Part shown: positions 1 through 5,889 of the stretch, in pieces | Numbering within the stretch: the stretch's first letter is position 1 | How the letters are laid out: each line of letters starts with the position of its first letter | Assembly (NCBI GenBank): GCA_016935885.1 | Contig: JAFGQA010000479.1 | Location: 1-7,056, forward strand | Direction of reading: 5' to 3' | Source: Phycisphaerae bacterium | Lineage (GTDB): Bacteria; Planctomycetota; Phycisphaerae; UBA1845; UTPLA1 | Length of the DNA stretch: 7,056 nucleotides | The notes under the pieces: generated by a model | Seen by the model: the letters and a program-made list of their open reading frames with translations, nothing else | Databases searched by the model: none | Told to the model about the DNA's origin: nothing | Program-made: the position numbers and the translations under genes

Positions 1-1
1 C

Positions 2-136
2 GATGACGAACCATACAACAGTCAACGCCGGGCAGGCCACGTCGGCCTTGGTCTCCTCGCCAAGTTCAAGGTGATATTCGATTATCCACACAAGCGGATC
101 GCATTCGTCAAGTTGCCCGACGAGGGCAAGAAGTGA
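2..136 (+). CDS. C-terminal end of an aspartic-protease-like protein (partial)
   Basis: An open frame enters from the left edge and ends at TGA 134-136, giving 44 visible residues. The segment GHVGLGLLAKFKVIFDY, followed by a basic turn and IAFVKL, resembles the C-terminal strand pair of retropepsin or pepsin-like aspartic proteases. In that family a G-x-[LIV]-G-x-x-x-L turn is followed by a hydrophobic strand with a conserved D-Y and a final aliphatic strand. The catalytic D-T/S-G motifs would lie outside the window, so activity cannot be judged. The gene converges on the hem cluster, and its last ~29 bases overlap the tail of the transposase remnant on the other strand. The family call rests on a short motif only. 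Another beta-rich protein remains possible. Confidence 0.5.
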   Translation, partial: DDEPYNSQRRAGHVGLGLLAKFKVIFDYPHKRIAFVKLPDEGKK

Positions 137-345
137 AGCGAAAGGGGTCAGGCGGCTGTTTCTCGGCTTTTCGTGGCCTCCCTTCCAGCCGGGAGCGTTG
201 ACAGGAGGCCGGGGCGGAGGGCTGCTCGGTCCTGCCAGGCTTTGGCGCCAAACGGTGTTCCGCGATTCACAGACTTGCGTACCGCCTTCAGTTCGGCATC
301 CGTCTCCGGCCGGTTCACCCGTCGCACCCAATCCCAAGGGCGATC
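108..345 (-). pseudogene. Frameshifted C-terminal remnant of a REP-associated tyrosine transposase (RAYT, IS200-like)
   Basis: Read on the minus strand from 345, the frame gives RPWDWVRRVNRPETDAELKA, followed by VRKSVNRGTPFGAKAW and LLSTL. This matches the characteristic C-terminal region of RAYT/TnpA_REP proteins, which have an N-x-P-x-[TS]-x-x-E-L-x-x-[LV]-R-x-S segment, then R-G-x-P-[FY]-G and S-T-L-x-x-x-G-R-P-R-K. The G-R-P-R-K tail is present, but in a different frame. After STL (codon 193-195) one base must be skipped at position 192 to continue as RLEGRPRKAEK from 191. Without the skip the frame reaches TGA at 148-150; the shifted frame stops at TGA 108-110. TAG at 346-348 closes the matching frame upstream, and the catalytic HUH and tyrosine region is missing. 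What remains is a 5'-truncated, frameshifted relic of about 70 residues lying between hemD and the protease-like gene. The 3' limit is approximate. Confidence 0.75.
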
Positions 346-376
346 CTACTCCTCGTCCGTGGCACCCCGTCCTATG

Positions 377-1054
377 TCAGTGCGCCGACGATTGGTCTGC
401 CTGATGGACGATGGCGCTCGCGAGCGACTCGAAGCTTGGCGAAGGCGATTCCACCCACGGCTCGCGGCCGATCTCTCGTATGGCGGCCGACGTGGTCGGG
501 CCGATGCTGGCAAACGGCAGATCGAGCGGACCGACGGCCCGGACGGCCGACGGACTCGCCACGGACAGGACATCGACTTGTGTGACCACATCCGGGCTGA
601 ACGCCCGGGTGCACGTCTCGTACAGCACGGGACAATCCAGTTCAACGCCTGGCCAAGGCTCGGGCACCGCGGCCAGGGACGATCGTGGGTAGCACACCTT
701 TCCACGGGTCGCCTCGGCACGAAGCTCCCTGAACAGGCTTTTGCCCGTACCGCCGGGACCCACCAACTCGACACGCAGGCCGCGATCCTCGGCCGCGCGG
801 CGAGACGGCTCCGCAACGACGGCCACTCGGGGAATCCGGGCCGCGTCGCCGACGAGCGCTACGACGGCCTCGATGGCATAAGGGCTGGTCAAGACCAGCC
901 AGTCGTTCGGGCCGAGTCGCCGAATCGCTTCAGACGGGTCGCCAACGACACGCTTCTCGATCACCGGCTCGAGGACGACGTCCAGCCCCGCGCCACGCAG
1001 GGCCGTGGACAACGGACCATCGGGCGGTTCATCGCGCGTGACCCAAACCTTCAC
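377..1054 (-). CDS. hemD: Uroporphyrinogen-III synthase HemD
   Basis: This cytosolic enzyme cyclises hydroxymethylbilane, inverting ring D, to give uroporphyrinogen III, the branch point to heme, siroheme and corrinoids. The 225-residue product has the sparse HemD signature: an N-terminal VWVTRDEP strand, LTSPYAIEAV (about 55-64) matching the family's TS-x-x-[AG]-[VI], the hinge-side VLYET (143-147), VASPSAV (165-171), and IGPTTSAAIREIG (184-196) matching the conserved IGxxTAxA. It is slightly shorter than the usual 240-270 residues. The start is GTG at 1054. It overlaps the hemC stop as GTGA, and a purine-rich GGGGGAGG sits at 1059-1066 inside hemC, so translational coupling is likely. HemD proteins diverge strongly, so position next to hemC supports the call. 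Confidence 0.93.
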   Translation of the reverse strand: MKVWVTRDEPPDGPLSTALRGAGLDVVLEPVIEKRVVGDPSEAIRRLGPNDWLVLTSPYAIEAVVALVGDAARIPRVAVVAEPSRRAAEDRGLRVELVGPGGTGKSLFRELRAEATRGKVCYPRSSLAAVPEPWPGVELDCPVLYETCTRAFSPDVVTQVDVLSVASPSAVRAVGPLDLPFASIGPTTSAAIREIGREPWVESPSPSFESLASAIVHQADQSSAH

Positions 1055-1941
1055 GACGCCTCCCCCAATTCGCGCACGAGCCGCCTGGCAATCGCCAGCC
1101 CGACTGTCTCCGCGTCATCGCCGACTTCCCGTCCTTGAACCATGCGTTCACCGTCGTCGCTAAACAACTGGGCGTGCAACGAGATGGTCGGGCCTTCGAT
1201 CGTCGCCAGTGCCGCCGCCGGCGTGTGGCAACCGGCATTGATCCCACGGAGGAAACTCCGCTCCGCCTCGACCGCCCGGCGGCTCGGTGCGTCATCGAGC
1301 GCCTGGACGACCTCGGCGGCCTCGCCCGTGTCACGCGCTTGCACTGCCAGGGCGCCTTGGGCCGGGGCCGGTACAAACCGATCAGTTGGTAGACTCAGCA
1401 TGTGTTCGTGGCGCAGTCCCAAGCGCCGCAGCCCCGCGGCCGCCAGCACCACGCCGTCCAGGTTCTCACGCTCGAGCTTCGCCACCCGCGTCGGCATGTT
1501 GCCGCGAAGCGGCACGATCTGGACGTCCGCCAGGTGCCGAAACTGCGCCGAGCGGCGCGGGCTGCTCGTCCCGATCCTGAATCCCGCCGGCAGGTTGTCC
1601 AGATCGACGGGCCCTCGCGTCAACAGCACATCGTGAACCACCTCGCGGACCGGTACCGCCGCAATCAACAGGCCCGCCGTGGTGGCCGTTTGCAGGTCCT
1701 TGTAGCTGTGGACGGCGACGTCGATGCGTTCTTCGATCAAGGCCTGTTCGATCGCATGGACAAACGCACCCACCGGCCAGTCGCCGCCAAACGGCCGATC
1801 CGTCACGACGTCGCCGTGCGTCTTGATGATAACCTCTTCGAGGCGCAGCCGCGGGTGGATCTTGCGCAGTTCCCCGCAGACCCACCTCGTCTGCCGCAGC
1901 GCCAAATCGCTGCCACGCGTGCCGACTCGGAGTTTCGTCAT
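1051..1941 (-). CDS. hemC: Porphobilinogen deaminase (hydroxymethylbilane synthase) HemC
   Basis: HemC polymerises four porphobilinogens into hydroxymethylbilane on a covalently bound dipyrromethane cofactor. The 296-residue protein starts with LRVGTRGSDLAL. It keeps the catalytic aspartate in AVHSYKDLQT (D82, the HS-x-KD motif), the arginine pair in IGTSSPRRSAQ (R129, R130) and LRGNMPTRVAKL (R146, R152). The cofactor-attachment cysteine is C238 in INAGCHTP. The usual GGKGLFxKE lid segment is replaced by GGDWPVGAFVHAIEQAL (about 52-68), so this is a divergent subtype. ATG at 1941 fits the family N-terminus, although no clear Shine-Dalgarno precedes it. The gene lies 72 bases after the lipoprotein stop and overlaps hemD by four bases. 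Confidence 0.96.
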   Translation of the reverse strand: MTKLRVGTRGSDLALRQTRWVCGELRKIHPRLRLEEVIIKTHGDVVTDRPFGGDWPVGAFVHAIEQALIEERIDVAVHSYKDLQTATTAGLLIAAVPVREVVHDVLLTRGPVDLDNLPAGFRIGTSSPRRSAQFRHLADVQIVPLRGNMPTRVAKLERENLDGVVLAAAGLRRLGLRHEHMLSLPTDRFVPAPAQGALAVQARDTGEAAEVVQALDDAPSRRAVEAERSFLRGINAGCHTPAAALATIEGPTISLHAQLFSDDGERMVQGREVGDDAETVGLAIARRLVRELGEAS

Positions 1942-2013
1942 TGCGACGTCAGGCCCAAGGAAAGCAAAAAGAAGATCATCGCCGCCGGTGGACGCGTGCC
2001 CATGAATGCGTCC

Positions 2014-2850
2014 TTACAAATTGTCCAACTCGATCACGTCGGCGGCCACCAGATACACGAGGGCGCGGACGACGGCAGGCTCGTGGCTGGAAATGACCTG
2101 CTCGATACGCGAGCGCTGCCGCAGCGCCGCCGTCAATCTGGGCGACCGGGTCTTGCCGAGCCCGTCCGAGGCCAGCAACGGAACCTCGCTATCGAACGAG
2201 ACGCCCAACTCCCGCAATGTCCGCTCGAGGATCGCGCTCGCCGTCCGCGTCTTGAGTCTTCTCATCTCGTCGCTCGACACAGCAAGGTTCGGCGTCTCGA
2301 TACTGTGCTTCGTGAGCTGCGCCTCGAGCGTGTCCAGGACGCCTGGGGAGAATGACGGATTCGTATATCGAACGGTAGATAGGTCTTCCGCGATTTCCTT
2401 CATGGCGAAGATGTCATCGATCTCCTGAAGCGAGAAGTACACGCGAAATCCCTGGCGCCCCTTTGCGAAGACCACGACGTTGTCACCCCCGAACGGAAGT
2501 TCCTTGTTCGGTCTCAGGACGATCGCCTCACCGGGTCCGTGCCTGGCCGCCTCCGGAAGCGTCCGGCACAATCGGCCCTTCTTGTCCTCCAGGTCCGCCC
2601 TGACGGCGCGGCTCAGCCGCGACGACTCGCCACCAGCCAGGAAGGCCTCGACATCCGGCAACGCGACGTCGACGCGCTCCTCCCTTAATTCCAGAATGAA
2701 ACGGACGTCCGCCTCCTTCAGCGACGGCCCCACCGTGACGGAGACCGTTTCTCGGGTATTACGGCTGGCGGATGGGCCGCAGCCGGATGCATAGACCATG
2801 GCGATTGAAAGAAAAAGCCACGCCGGAGGCAACCTGAGAGCACGAGGCAT
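2014..2850 (-). CDS. Predicted lipoprotein of unknown function
   Basis: I do not recognise this 278-residue protein. From ATG 2850 it has a lipoprotein signal peptide: basic MPRALRLPP, a hydrophobic stretch WLFLSIAMVYA, then a lipobox ending ASGC with C24 as the predicted lipidated cysteine. The mature part is charged and looks soluble. A beta-like N-terminal section (about 32-65) is followed by a central FRVYFSLQEID strand and a leucine- and arginine-rich, probably helical C-terminus. I see no other membrane segment and no catalytic motif. An upstream in-frame start at 2922 is possible, but it would bury the signal peptide and lacks the good ribosome site at 2861-2866. The gene sits between hemL (96 bases away) and hemC (72 bases away), which suggests co-transcription but does not reveal a role in tetrapyrrole synthesis. 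Confidence 0.85.
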   Translation of the reverse strand: MPRALRLPPAWLFLSIAMVYASGCGPSASRNTRETVSVTVGPSLKEADVRFILELREERVDVALPDVEAFLAGGESSRLSRAVRADLEDKKGRLCRTLPEAARHGPGEAIVLRPNKELPFGGDNVVVFAKGRQGFRVYFSLQEIDDIFAMKEIAEDLSTVRYTNPSFSPGVLDTLEAQLTKHSIETPNLAVSSDEMRRLKTRTASAILERTLRELGVSFDSEVPLLASDGLGKTRSPRLTAALRQRSRIEQVISSHEPAVVRALVYLVAADVIELDNL

Positions 2851-2860
2851 GACGTTTCTT

Positions 2861-2866
2861 CTCCTT
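2861..2866 (-). promoter_or_regulatory. Shine-Dalgarno site fixing the lipoprotein start
   Basis: The minus strand reads AAGGAG here, 10 bases upstream of ATG 2848-2850. It supports that start over the in-frame upstream alternative at 2922, and agrees with the signal peptide beginning at 2850. Confidence 0.7.
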
Positions 2867-2910
2867 GTGTTCGGTGCCTGCGCCGGCAAGGCGGTCAAGC
2901 CATCACGTGT

Positions 2911-2928
2911 GCGAGACCGCAATCTCGC
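2911..2928 (-). other. Short hairpin in the hemL-lipoprotein gap
   Basis: GCGAGA at 2911-2916 pairs perfectly with TCTCGC at 2923-2928 around a 6-base loop. The outer arms CGCCGGC (2881-2887) and GCCGGCG (2929-2935) could also pair. It begins 19 bases past the hemL stop. No T-tract follows on the minus strand, so it is not a canonical terminator. It may stabilise or attenuate the intercistronic RNA, or be incidental in GC-rich DNA. Confidence 0.3.
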
Positions 2929-2946
2929 GCCGGCGAAACCCGTCGT

Positions 2947-4245
2947 CTATCTCATTGTGGCGAAGGCCTCTGCGGCTACCGTGATGATTCCCCTGATCGC
3001 CGCATCATCGTGGGCAGCGGAAACGAACATCGCTTCATAACCCGACGGCGGCAGCCACACACCGCGATCCAGCATGGCGTGGAAGAACTTGCCGAACGCC
3101 GCGTGGTCGCATGCCTGAACGTCCGCGAAGTTCCGCGGTGGCTGTGCCGAGAACGCCAAGCCAAGCATCCCTCCTCGCGAGACCGTGCACAGCGGAATGC
3201 CCGCTTCAGATGCGGTTGCTCGCAACCCTTCAGCAAGCTGGCTCGTCTTGTCCCCGAGCGACTCGTAGAAGCCGGGCGTGTGGCAAAGCCGCAGTGTGGC
3301 GATGCCCGCTGCCATGCCTACGGGATTGCCGCTCAGTGTGCCCGCCTGGTAAGTCGGCCCCAGCGGGCTGAGCTTCTCCATCAACGAGCGCGGCCCGCCG
3401 TAGGCTGCAACGGGCATACCGCCGCCGATGGCCTTGCCAAGGCATGTGAGATCGGGCCGGATGCCGCAGACACATTGGTATCCGCCCCACGCGACGCGAA
3501 AGCCGGTCATGATCTCGTCGAAAACCAACAGGCTGCCGTGCCGATCACAGGCTGCCCGCAGCCCTTTGAGGAATCCCTCGGCCGGCTCGACGAGTCCCAT
3601 GTTGCCGGCAACTGGCTCGACCAGGATCGCCGCAACGTCTCTCCCGTGCCGCTCCATGATCCGATCGACGGCCGGCAGGTCGTTGTACGCGGCGAGCAGC
3701 GTTGCCTCCGCAACCGAAGACGGCACGCCCGCCGAGTCCGGCACGCCGAACGTCGCCGCGCCCGAGCCGGCCGCCACGAGCAACGCGTCGACGTGCCCGT
3801 GATAGCAGCCGAGGAACTTGAGCACCTTCAAGCGGCCGGTTGCGGCCCTCGCGAGGCGCATCGCACTCATCGTGGCCTCGGTCCCGCTGTTCACGAAGCG
3901 AACCAGTTCGATGGAAGGAACCGCCCCCACAATGATCTCCGCCAGCTCAGCCTCCGCGGCGCAGCACGCCCCGAAGCTCAACCCGTTCGCCGCCGCCGCC
4001 TGCACGGCCTGGACAACGGACGGGTGGGCGTGCCCGACGATCGCCGGTCCCCAGCTACCCACCAGATCGACGTACCGGTTCCCGTCGACGTCAAACACGT
4101 ATGCGCCTTTGGCTCGCTCCAGAAAAACCGGCTCGCCGCCGACGGCGCGAAACGCGCGGACCGGGCTGTTCACCCCGCCGACCAACACTGCGCAAGCGCG
4201 CTTATAACAACTAATAGACTTGTCTCGACGACTGACGATGGCCAT
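2947..4245 (-). CDS. hemL: Glutamate-1-semialdehyde 2,1-aminomutase HemL
   Basis: This PLP enzyme converts glutamate-1-semialdehyde to 5-aminolevulinate, the last step of the C5 route. The 432-residue product (ATG 4245) matches the usual length of about 430. It shows GGVNSPVRAF near the N-terminus, the phosphate-binding NSGTEATMSAMRLAR, YHGHVDALL with the ring-stacking tyrosine (Y148), and DEIMTGFR (PLP-nitrogen aspartate D243). The Schiff-base lysine is K271 in CLGKAIGGGMP, and GTLSGNPVGMAAG follows. An in-frame GTG at 4287 would add 14 residues. ATG 4245 is preferred because AGAGGAG sits at 4257-4263, 11 bases upstream, and no such site precedes the GTG. The gene follows the epimerase by 74 bases. 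Confidence 0.97.
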   Translation of the reverse strand: MAIVSRRDKSISCYKRACAVLVGGVNSPVRAFRAVGGEPVFLERAKGAYVFDVDGNRYVDLVGSWGPAIVGHAHPSVVQAVQAAAANGLSFGACCAAEAELAEIIVGAVPSIELVRFVNSGTEATMSAMRLARAATGRLKVLKFLGCYHGHVDALLVAAGSGAATFGVPDSAGVPSSVAEATLLAAYNDLPAVDRIMERHGRDVAAILVEPVAGNMGLVEPAEGFLKGLRAACDRHGSLLVFDEIMTGFRVAWGGYQCVCGIRPDLTCLGKAIGGGMPVAAYGGPRSLMEKLSPLGPTYQAGTLSGNPVGMAAGIATLRLCHTPGFYESLGDKTSQLAEGLRATASEAGIPLCTVSRGGMLGLAFSAQPPRNFADVQACDHAAFGKFFHAMLDRGVWLPPSGYEAMFVSAAHDDAAIRGIITVAAEAFATMR

Positions 4246-4256
4246 TCTCGCTGCCG

Positions 4257-4263
4257 CTCCTCT
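4257..4263 (-). promoter_or_regulatory. Shine-Dalgarno site deciding the hemL start
   Basis: The minus strand reads AGAGGAG, with 11 bases to ATG 4243-4245. This is slightly long spacing but the only good site nearby. It argues against the in-frame GTG at 4285-4287. Confidence 0.6.
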
Positions 4264-4319
4264 GCCCCGGTCTTGTGACTGTGGCACTTCTTGGATCTAC
4301 GGATGGACGCCTCTGCGGA

Positions 4320-5027
4320 TCAGCCGCGCTCCCGTCCGTACTCTCCGTCCTGCTTGGTCGCGCCGACGATCCGCCGGATCTCATTTAGGCTTTCGTCTGG
4401 ATTCGCGTGGGCATAGATGCCCGATGACACGACCAGAACGTCTGCCCCGGCTTCCACGAGTTGCCGGGCGTTGTTCGCCTTGACACCGCCGTCAACAGTT
4501 ATGGTGGCCGACGAGCCGGTCTTGTCGACCAGCGCCCGAACATCCGCGATCTTGACGTAGGTATAGTCCAGCAGCGTCTGCCCCGCAAACCCCGGCGCGA
4601 TGCCCATGATACACACGTTGTCTACATACGGCAGCAACGTCTCGACCGCGCCCGCCGGTGTTTCCGGGTTCATCGCGACGCCCGCCCTCCAACCGGCCCG
4701 CTCGATCGCCTGCACCAAGCCCATCGCCCGCCGGCTGGCCTCGATGTGAAAGATCATCCGGAAGTGACCGCACCCGGCCATCCGGAGCACCCAGTCTTCC
4801 GGCCGGCTGACCATCAGATGGACCTCGACGGGCAGCCTCGTTGCCTCGCTCGTACGCCGGACGATCTCCTCTCCGAAGCTGATCGTCGGCACGAAATGGC
4901 CGTCGCACACATCGAGCTGTAGCAGATCGGCCCCAGCCCGCTCGCACGTGCGGATGGCCCCACCAAGATCGAGCATGTCGCCGCCTAGAATGGACCCGGC
5001 GATCTGCAAGCGGTTCTGTCCCGGCAT
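4320..5027 (-). CDS. rpe: Ribulose-phosphate 3-epimerase family protein
   Basis: Family members are cytosolic TIM-barrel enzymes that epimerise D-ribulose 5-phosphate and D-xylulose 5-phosphate, or related ketose phosphates such as D-allulose 6-phosphate. The 235-residue protein follows the family layout: GSILGGDM (normally PSILSADF), DVCDGHFVPTISFG (about 39-52), EVHLMVSRPEDWV with H70, NPETP, APGFAGQ (normally NPGFGGQ), and the phosphate-site VDGGV with D179. Three of the four usual metal ligands are kept (D39, H70, D179). The first, normally histidine in HxDxMDG, is glutamine Q37 (codon CAG). AAGGAG at 5033-5038 lies five bases before ATG 5027, so the start is secure. It is the first gene of the minus-strand run. 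NPETP and PGFAGQ are also seen in allulose-6-phosphate epimerases, so the exact substrate is uncertain. Confidence 0.87.
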   Translation of the reverse strand: MPGQNRLQIAGSILGGDMLDLGGAIRTCERAGADLLQLDVCDGHFVPTISFGEEIVRRTSEATRLPVEVHLMVSRPEDWVLRMAGCGHFRMIFHIEASRRAMGLVQAIERAGWRAGVAMNPETPAGAVETLLPYVDNVCIMGIAPGFAGQTLLDYTYVKIADVRALVDKTGSSATITVDGGVKANNARQLVEAGADVLVVSSGIYAHANPDESLNEIRRIVGATKQDGEYGRERG

Positions 5028-5032
5028 GTCGG

Positions 5033-5038
5033 CTCCTT
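5033..5038 (-). promoter_or_regulatory. Shine-Dalgarno site of the epimerase gene
   Basis: A perfect AAGGAG on the minus strand lies five bases upstream of ATG 5025-5027. It is the strongest ribosome site in the window and marks the likely beginning of the rpe-hemD run. I could not pick out a convincing -35/-10 pair upstream of it. Confidence 0.75.
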
Positions 5039-5220
5039 AACCATCTGGCATCCGGAAGCCGGCATCAAGCAGCCGGCGTCGTGATCTATCCTAGCGGCCT
5101 GGCCGACGATGTCCACGCGGACGCGACCTTCGGAGTCTGTCCTAGCAGCGCGTGGCAAGACTGTGGCAGCGGTGGGTGGTTCATTAGGCGTCGCGCGAGA
5201 GTAGCACGACCGATTGTGCC

Positions 5221-5238
5221 GCCTGTCTGCAGACAGGC
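5221..5238. repeat. 18-base perfect palindrome (REP-like)
   Basis: GCCTGTCTG is followed directly by its reverse complement CAGACAGGC. It can form a cruciform or hairpin, is not followed by a T-tract on either strand, and fits a REP-like intergenic palindrome better than a terminator. Confidence 0.6.
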
Positions 5239-5275
5239 AGGCTTGGCTGGTCTGCTGGCTCGCCGTTTGGCGGAC

Positions 5276-5289
5276 CTGCCCGCGGGCAG
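5276..5289. repeat. 14-base perfect palindrome (REP-like)
   Basis: CTGCCCG is followed directly by CGGGCAG, 37 bases after the palindrome at 5221-5238. Both share a CTGYC core. A small CGCC-GTTT-GGCG hairpin at 5261-5272 lies between them. Confidence 0.55.
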
Positions 5290-5359
5290 ACGGATCAACC
5301 GTTTACGTTGTTTTCGCGCGGCGCCTTACCCGTGAGAACAGGCTCGAATGGATGCCCAC

Positions 5360-5396
5360 GGGCAAGCTCCGCCGCCACTGGCGGCTTCGCTTACCC
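5360..5396. repeat. Long imperfect hairpin repeat, 17-base arms
   Basis: Arms 5360-5376 and 5380-5396 flank the loop ACT. The inner six bases (GCCGCC/GGCGGC) and the outer GGG..AAGC / GCTT..CCC pair, with a three-base internal loop and one G-T wobble position. On the minus strand it reads GGGTAAGCGAAGCCGCC into the loop. I recall similar GGGTAAGCGAAGC...GAGCTTGCCC hairpins as dispersed intergenic repeats in planctomycete DNA. That is memory, not a search result. Confidence 0.6.
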
Positions 5397-5567
5397 ATGC
5401 TACACCGTGACACATGTACAAGCTGCCGTGGCCCCAGTGGCCGTCAACTGTTCGAATATCACCCAGTCCAGCTCAGACATTCTGGATCACGGCAGCAACC
5501 ACCGTCTCCTTGCCCGTAGCCTCGTGTGGCTCCCAGCTAAGAAGCTGTTCTGGGACCGTGGCACATC

Positions 5568-5582
5568 GCGGCCTCCGGCCGC
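5568..5582. repeat. GCGGCC-TCC-GGCCGC hairpin
   Basis: A perfect 6-base stem with a 3-base loop is preceded by GTGGCACA at 5559-5566. It resembles the other units in this block, in which GTGGCAC or its complement GTGCCAC adjoins a GC-rich hairpin. Confidence 0.4.
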
Positions 5583-5615
5583 AACCACAGTGTGGCGGAC
5601 AGCCCGCCCGTGACC

Positions 5616-5641
5616 CCACCGACTTTGGCGCCGGTGCCACA
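5616..5641. repeat. 26-base hairpin unit, copy 1
   Basis: CCACCGACTTTGGCGCCGGT followed by GCCACA. It matches copy 2 at 25 of 26 positions. The A at 5622 in place of G creates one mismatch in the stem. Confidence 0.7.
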
Positions 5642-5701
5642 TAGCAGCCCGTGGTAAAAGGGAAAACAGCGGCTCGGAAACGCCGTTCCTGACCGTGAAA
5701 A

Positions 5702-5727
5702 CCACCGGCTTTGGCGCCGGTGCCACA
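5702..5727. repeat. 26-base hairpin unit, copy 2
   Basis: Same unit as 5616-5641, offset by 86 bases in the same orientation. Here the 7-base stem CACCGGC (5703-5709) and GCCGGTG (5716-5722) is perfect around TTTGGC. Confidence 0.7.
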
Positions 5728-5889
5728 GTTTTACCACGGGCTGATAGGCTTCTGAAACAGCTTCTTAGTAAACCGTGGTACCGCCGTGCCGGCCGCGCCG
5801 CAATGGGTCCTGGTGAAGGTCGATGGTCAAACCACGCCGCCCGTACATCGCCGCTGAATCCCTGCTCGGGCTTCGCCGATAATCGGCGT

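Larger units (their letters stand above)
5537..5768. repeat. Nested repeat block with outer and inner inverted repeats
   Basis: The outer arms are a perfect 13-base inverted repeat, CTAAGAAGCTGTT at 5537-5549 and AACAGCTTCTTAG at 5756-5768. The inner arms are a perfect 15-base inverted repeat, CAGCCCGTGGTAAAA at 5645-5659 and its complement at 5729-5743. Two direct copies of a 26-base hairpin unit (5616-5641 and 5702-5727) lie just left of each inner arm. No transposase frame is present, and arm spacing is asymmetric (95 versus 12 bases). It looks like assembled REP/BIME-type modules or a decayed miniature element. Confidence 0.65.
5028..5889. other. Gene-free stretch rich in palindromes and repeats
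   Basis: About 860 bases separate the epimerase start from the small-protein gene. The open frames here have no recognisable motifs, and several are translations of the repeats. The stretch presumably holds the epimerase promoter and contains palindromes at 5221-5238, 5276-5289, 5360-5396 and 5568-5582, plus the nested repeat block at 5537-5768. Confidence 0.65.

Noticed and set aside
737..760. Walker A-like pattern GPGGTGKS inside HemD (residues 99-106)
   Set aside because: HemD is not a nucleotide-binding family, and a glycine-rich GGTG loop is normal at this place in uroporphyrinogen-III synthases. The match to GxxxxGKS is chance.
1402..2355. Plus-strand open frame spanning hemC and the lipoprotein gene
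   Set aside because: It covers two genes and their gap on the other strand, has no recognisable motif, and is explained by high GC.
3010..4278. Long plus-strand open frame (422 residues) opposite hemL
   Set aside because: It is antisense to a well-supported HemL and is Arg/His/Ala-rich without family motifs, as expected of a shadow frame in GC-rich DNA.
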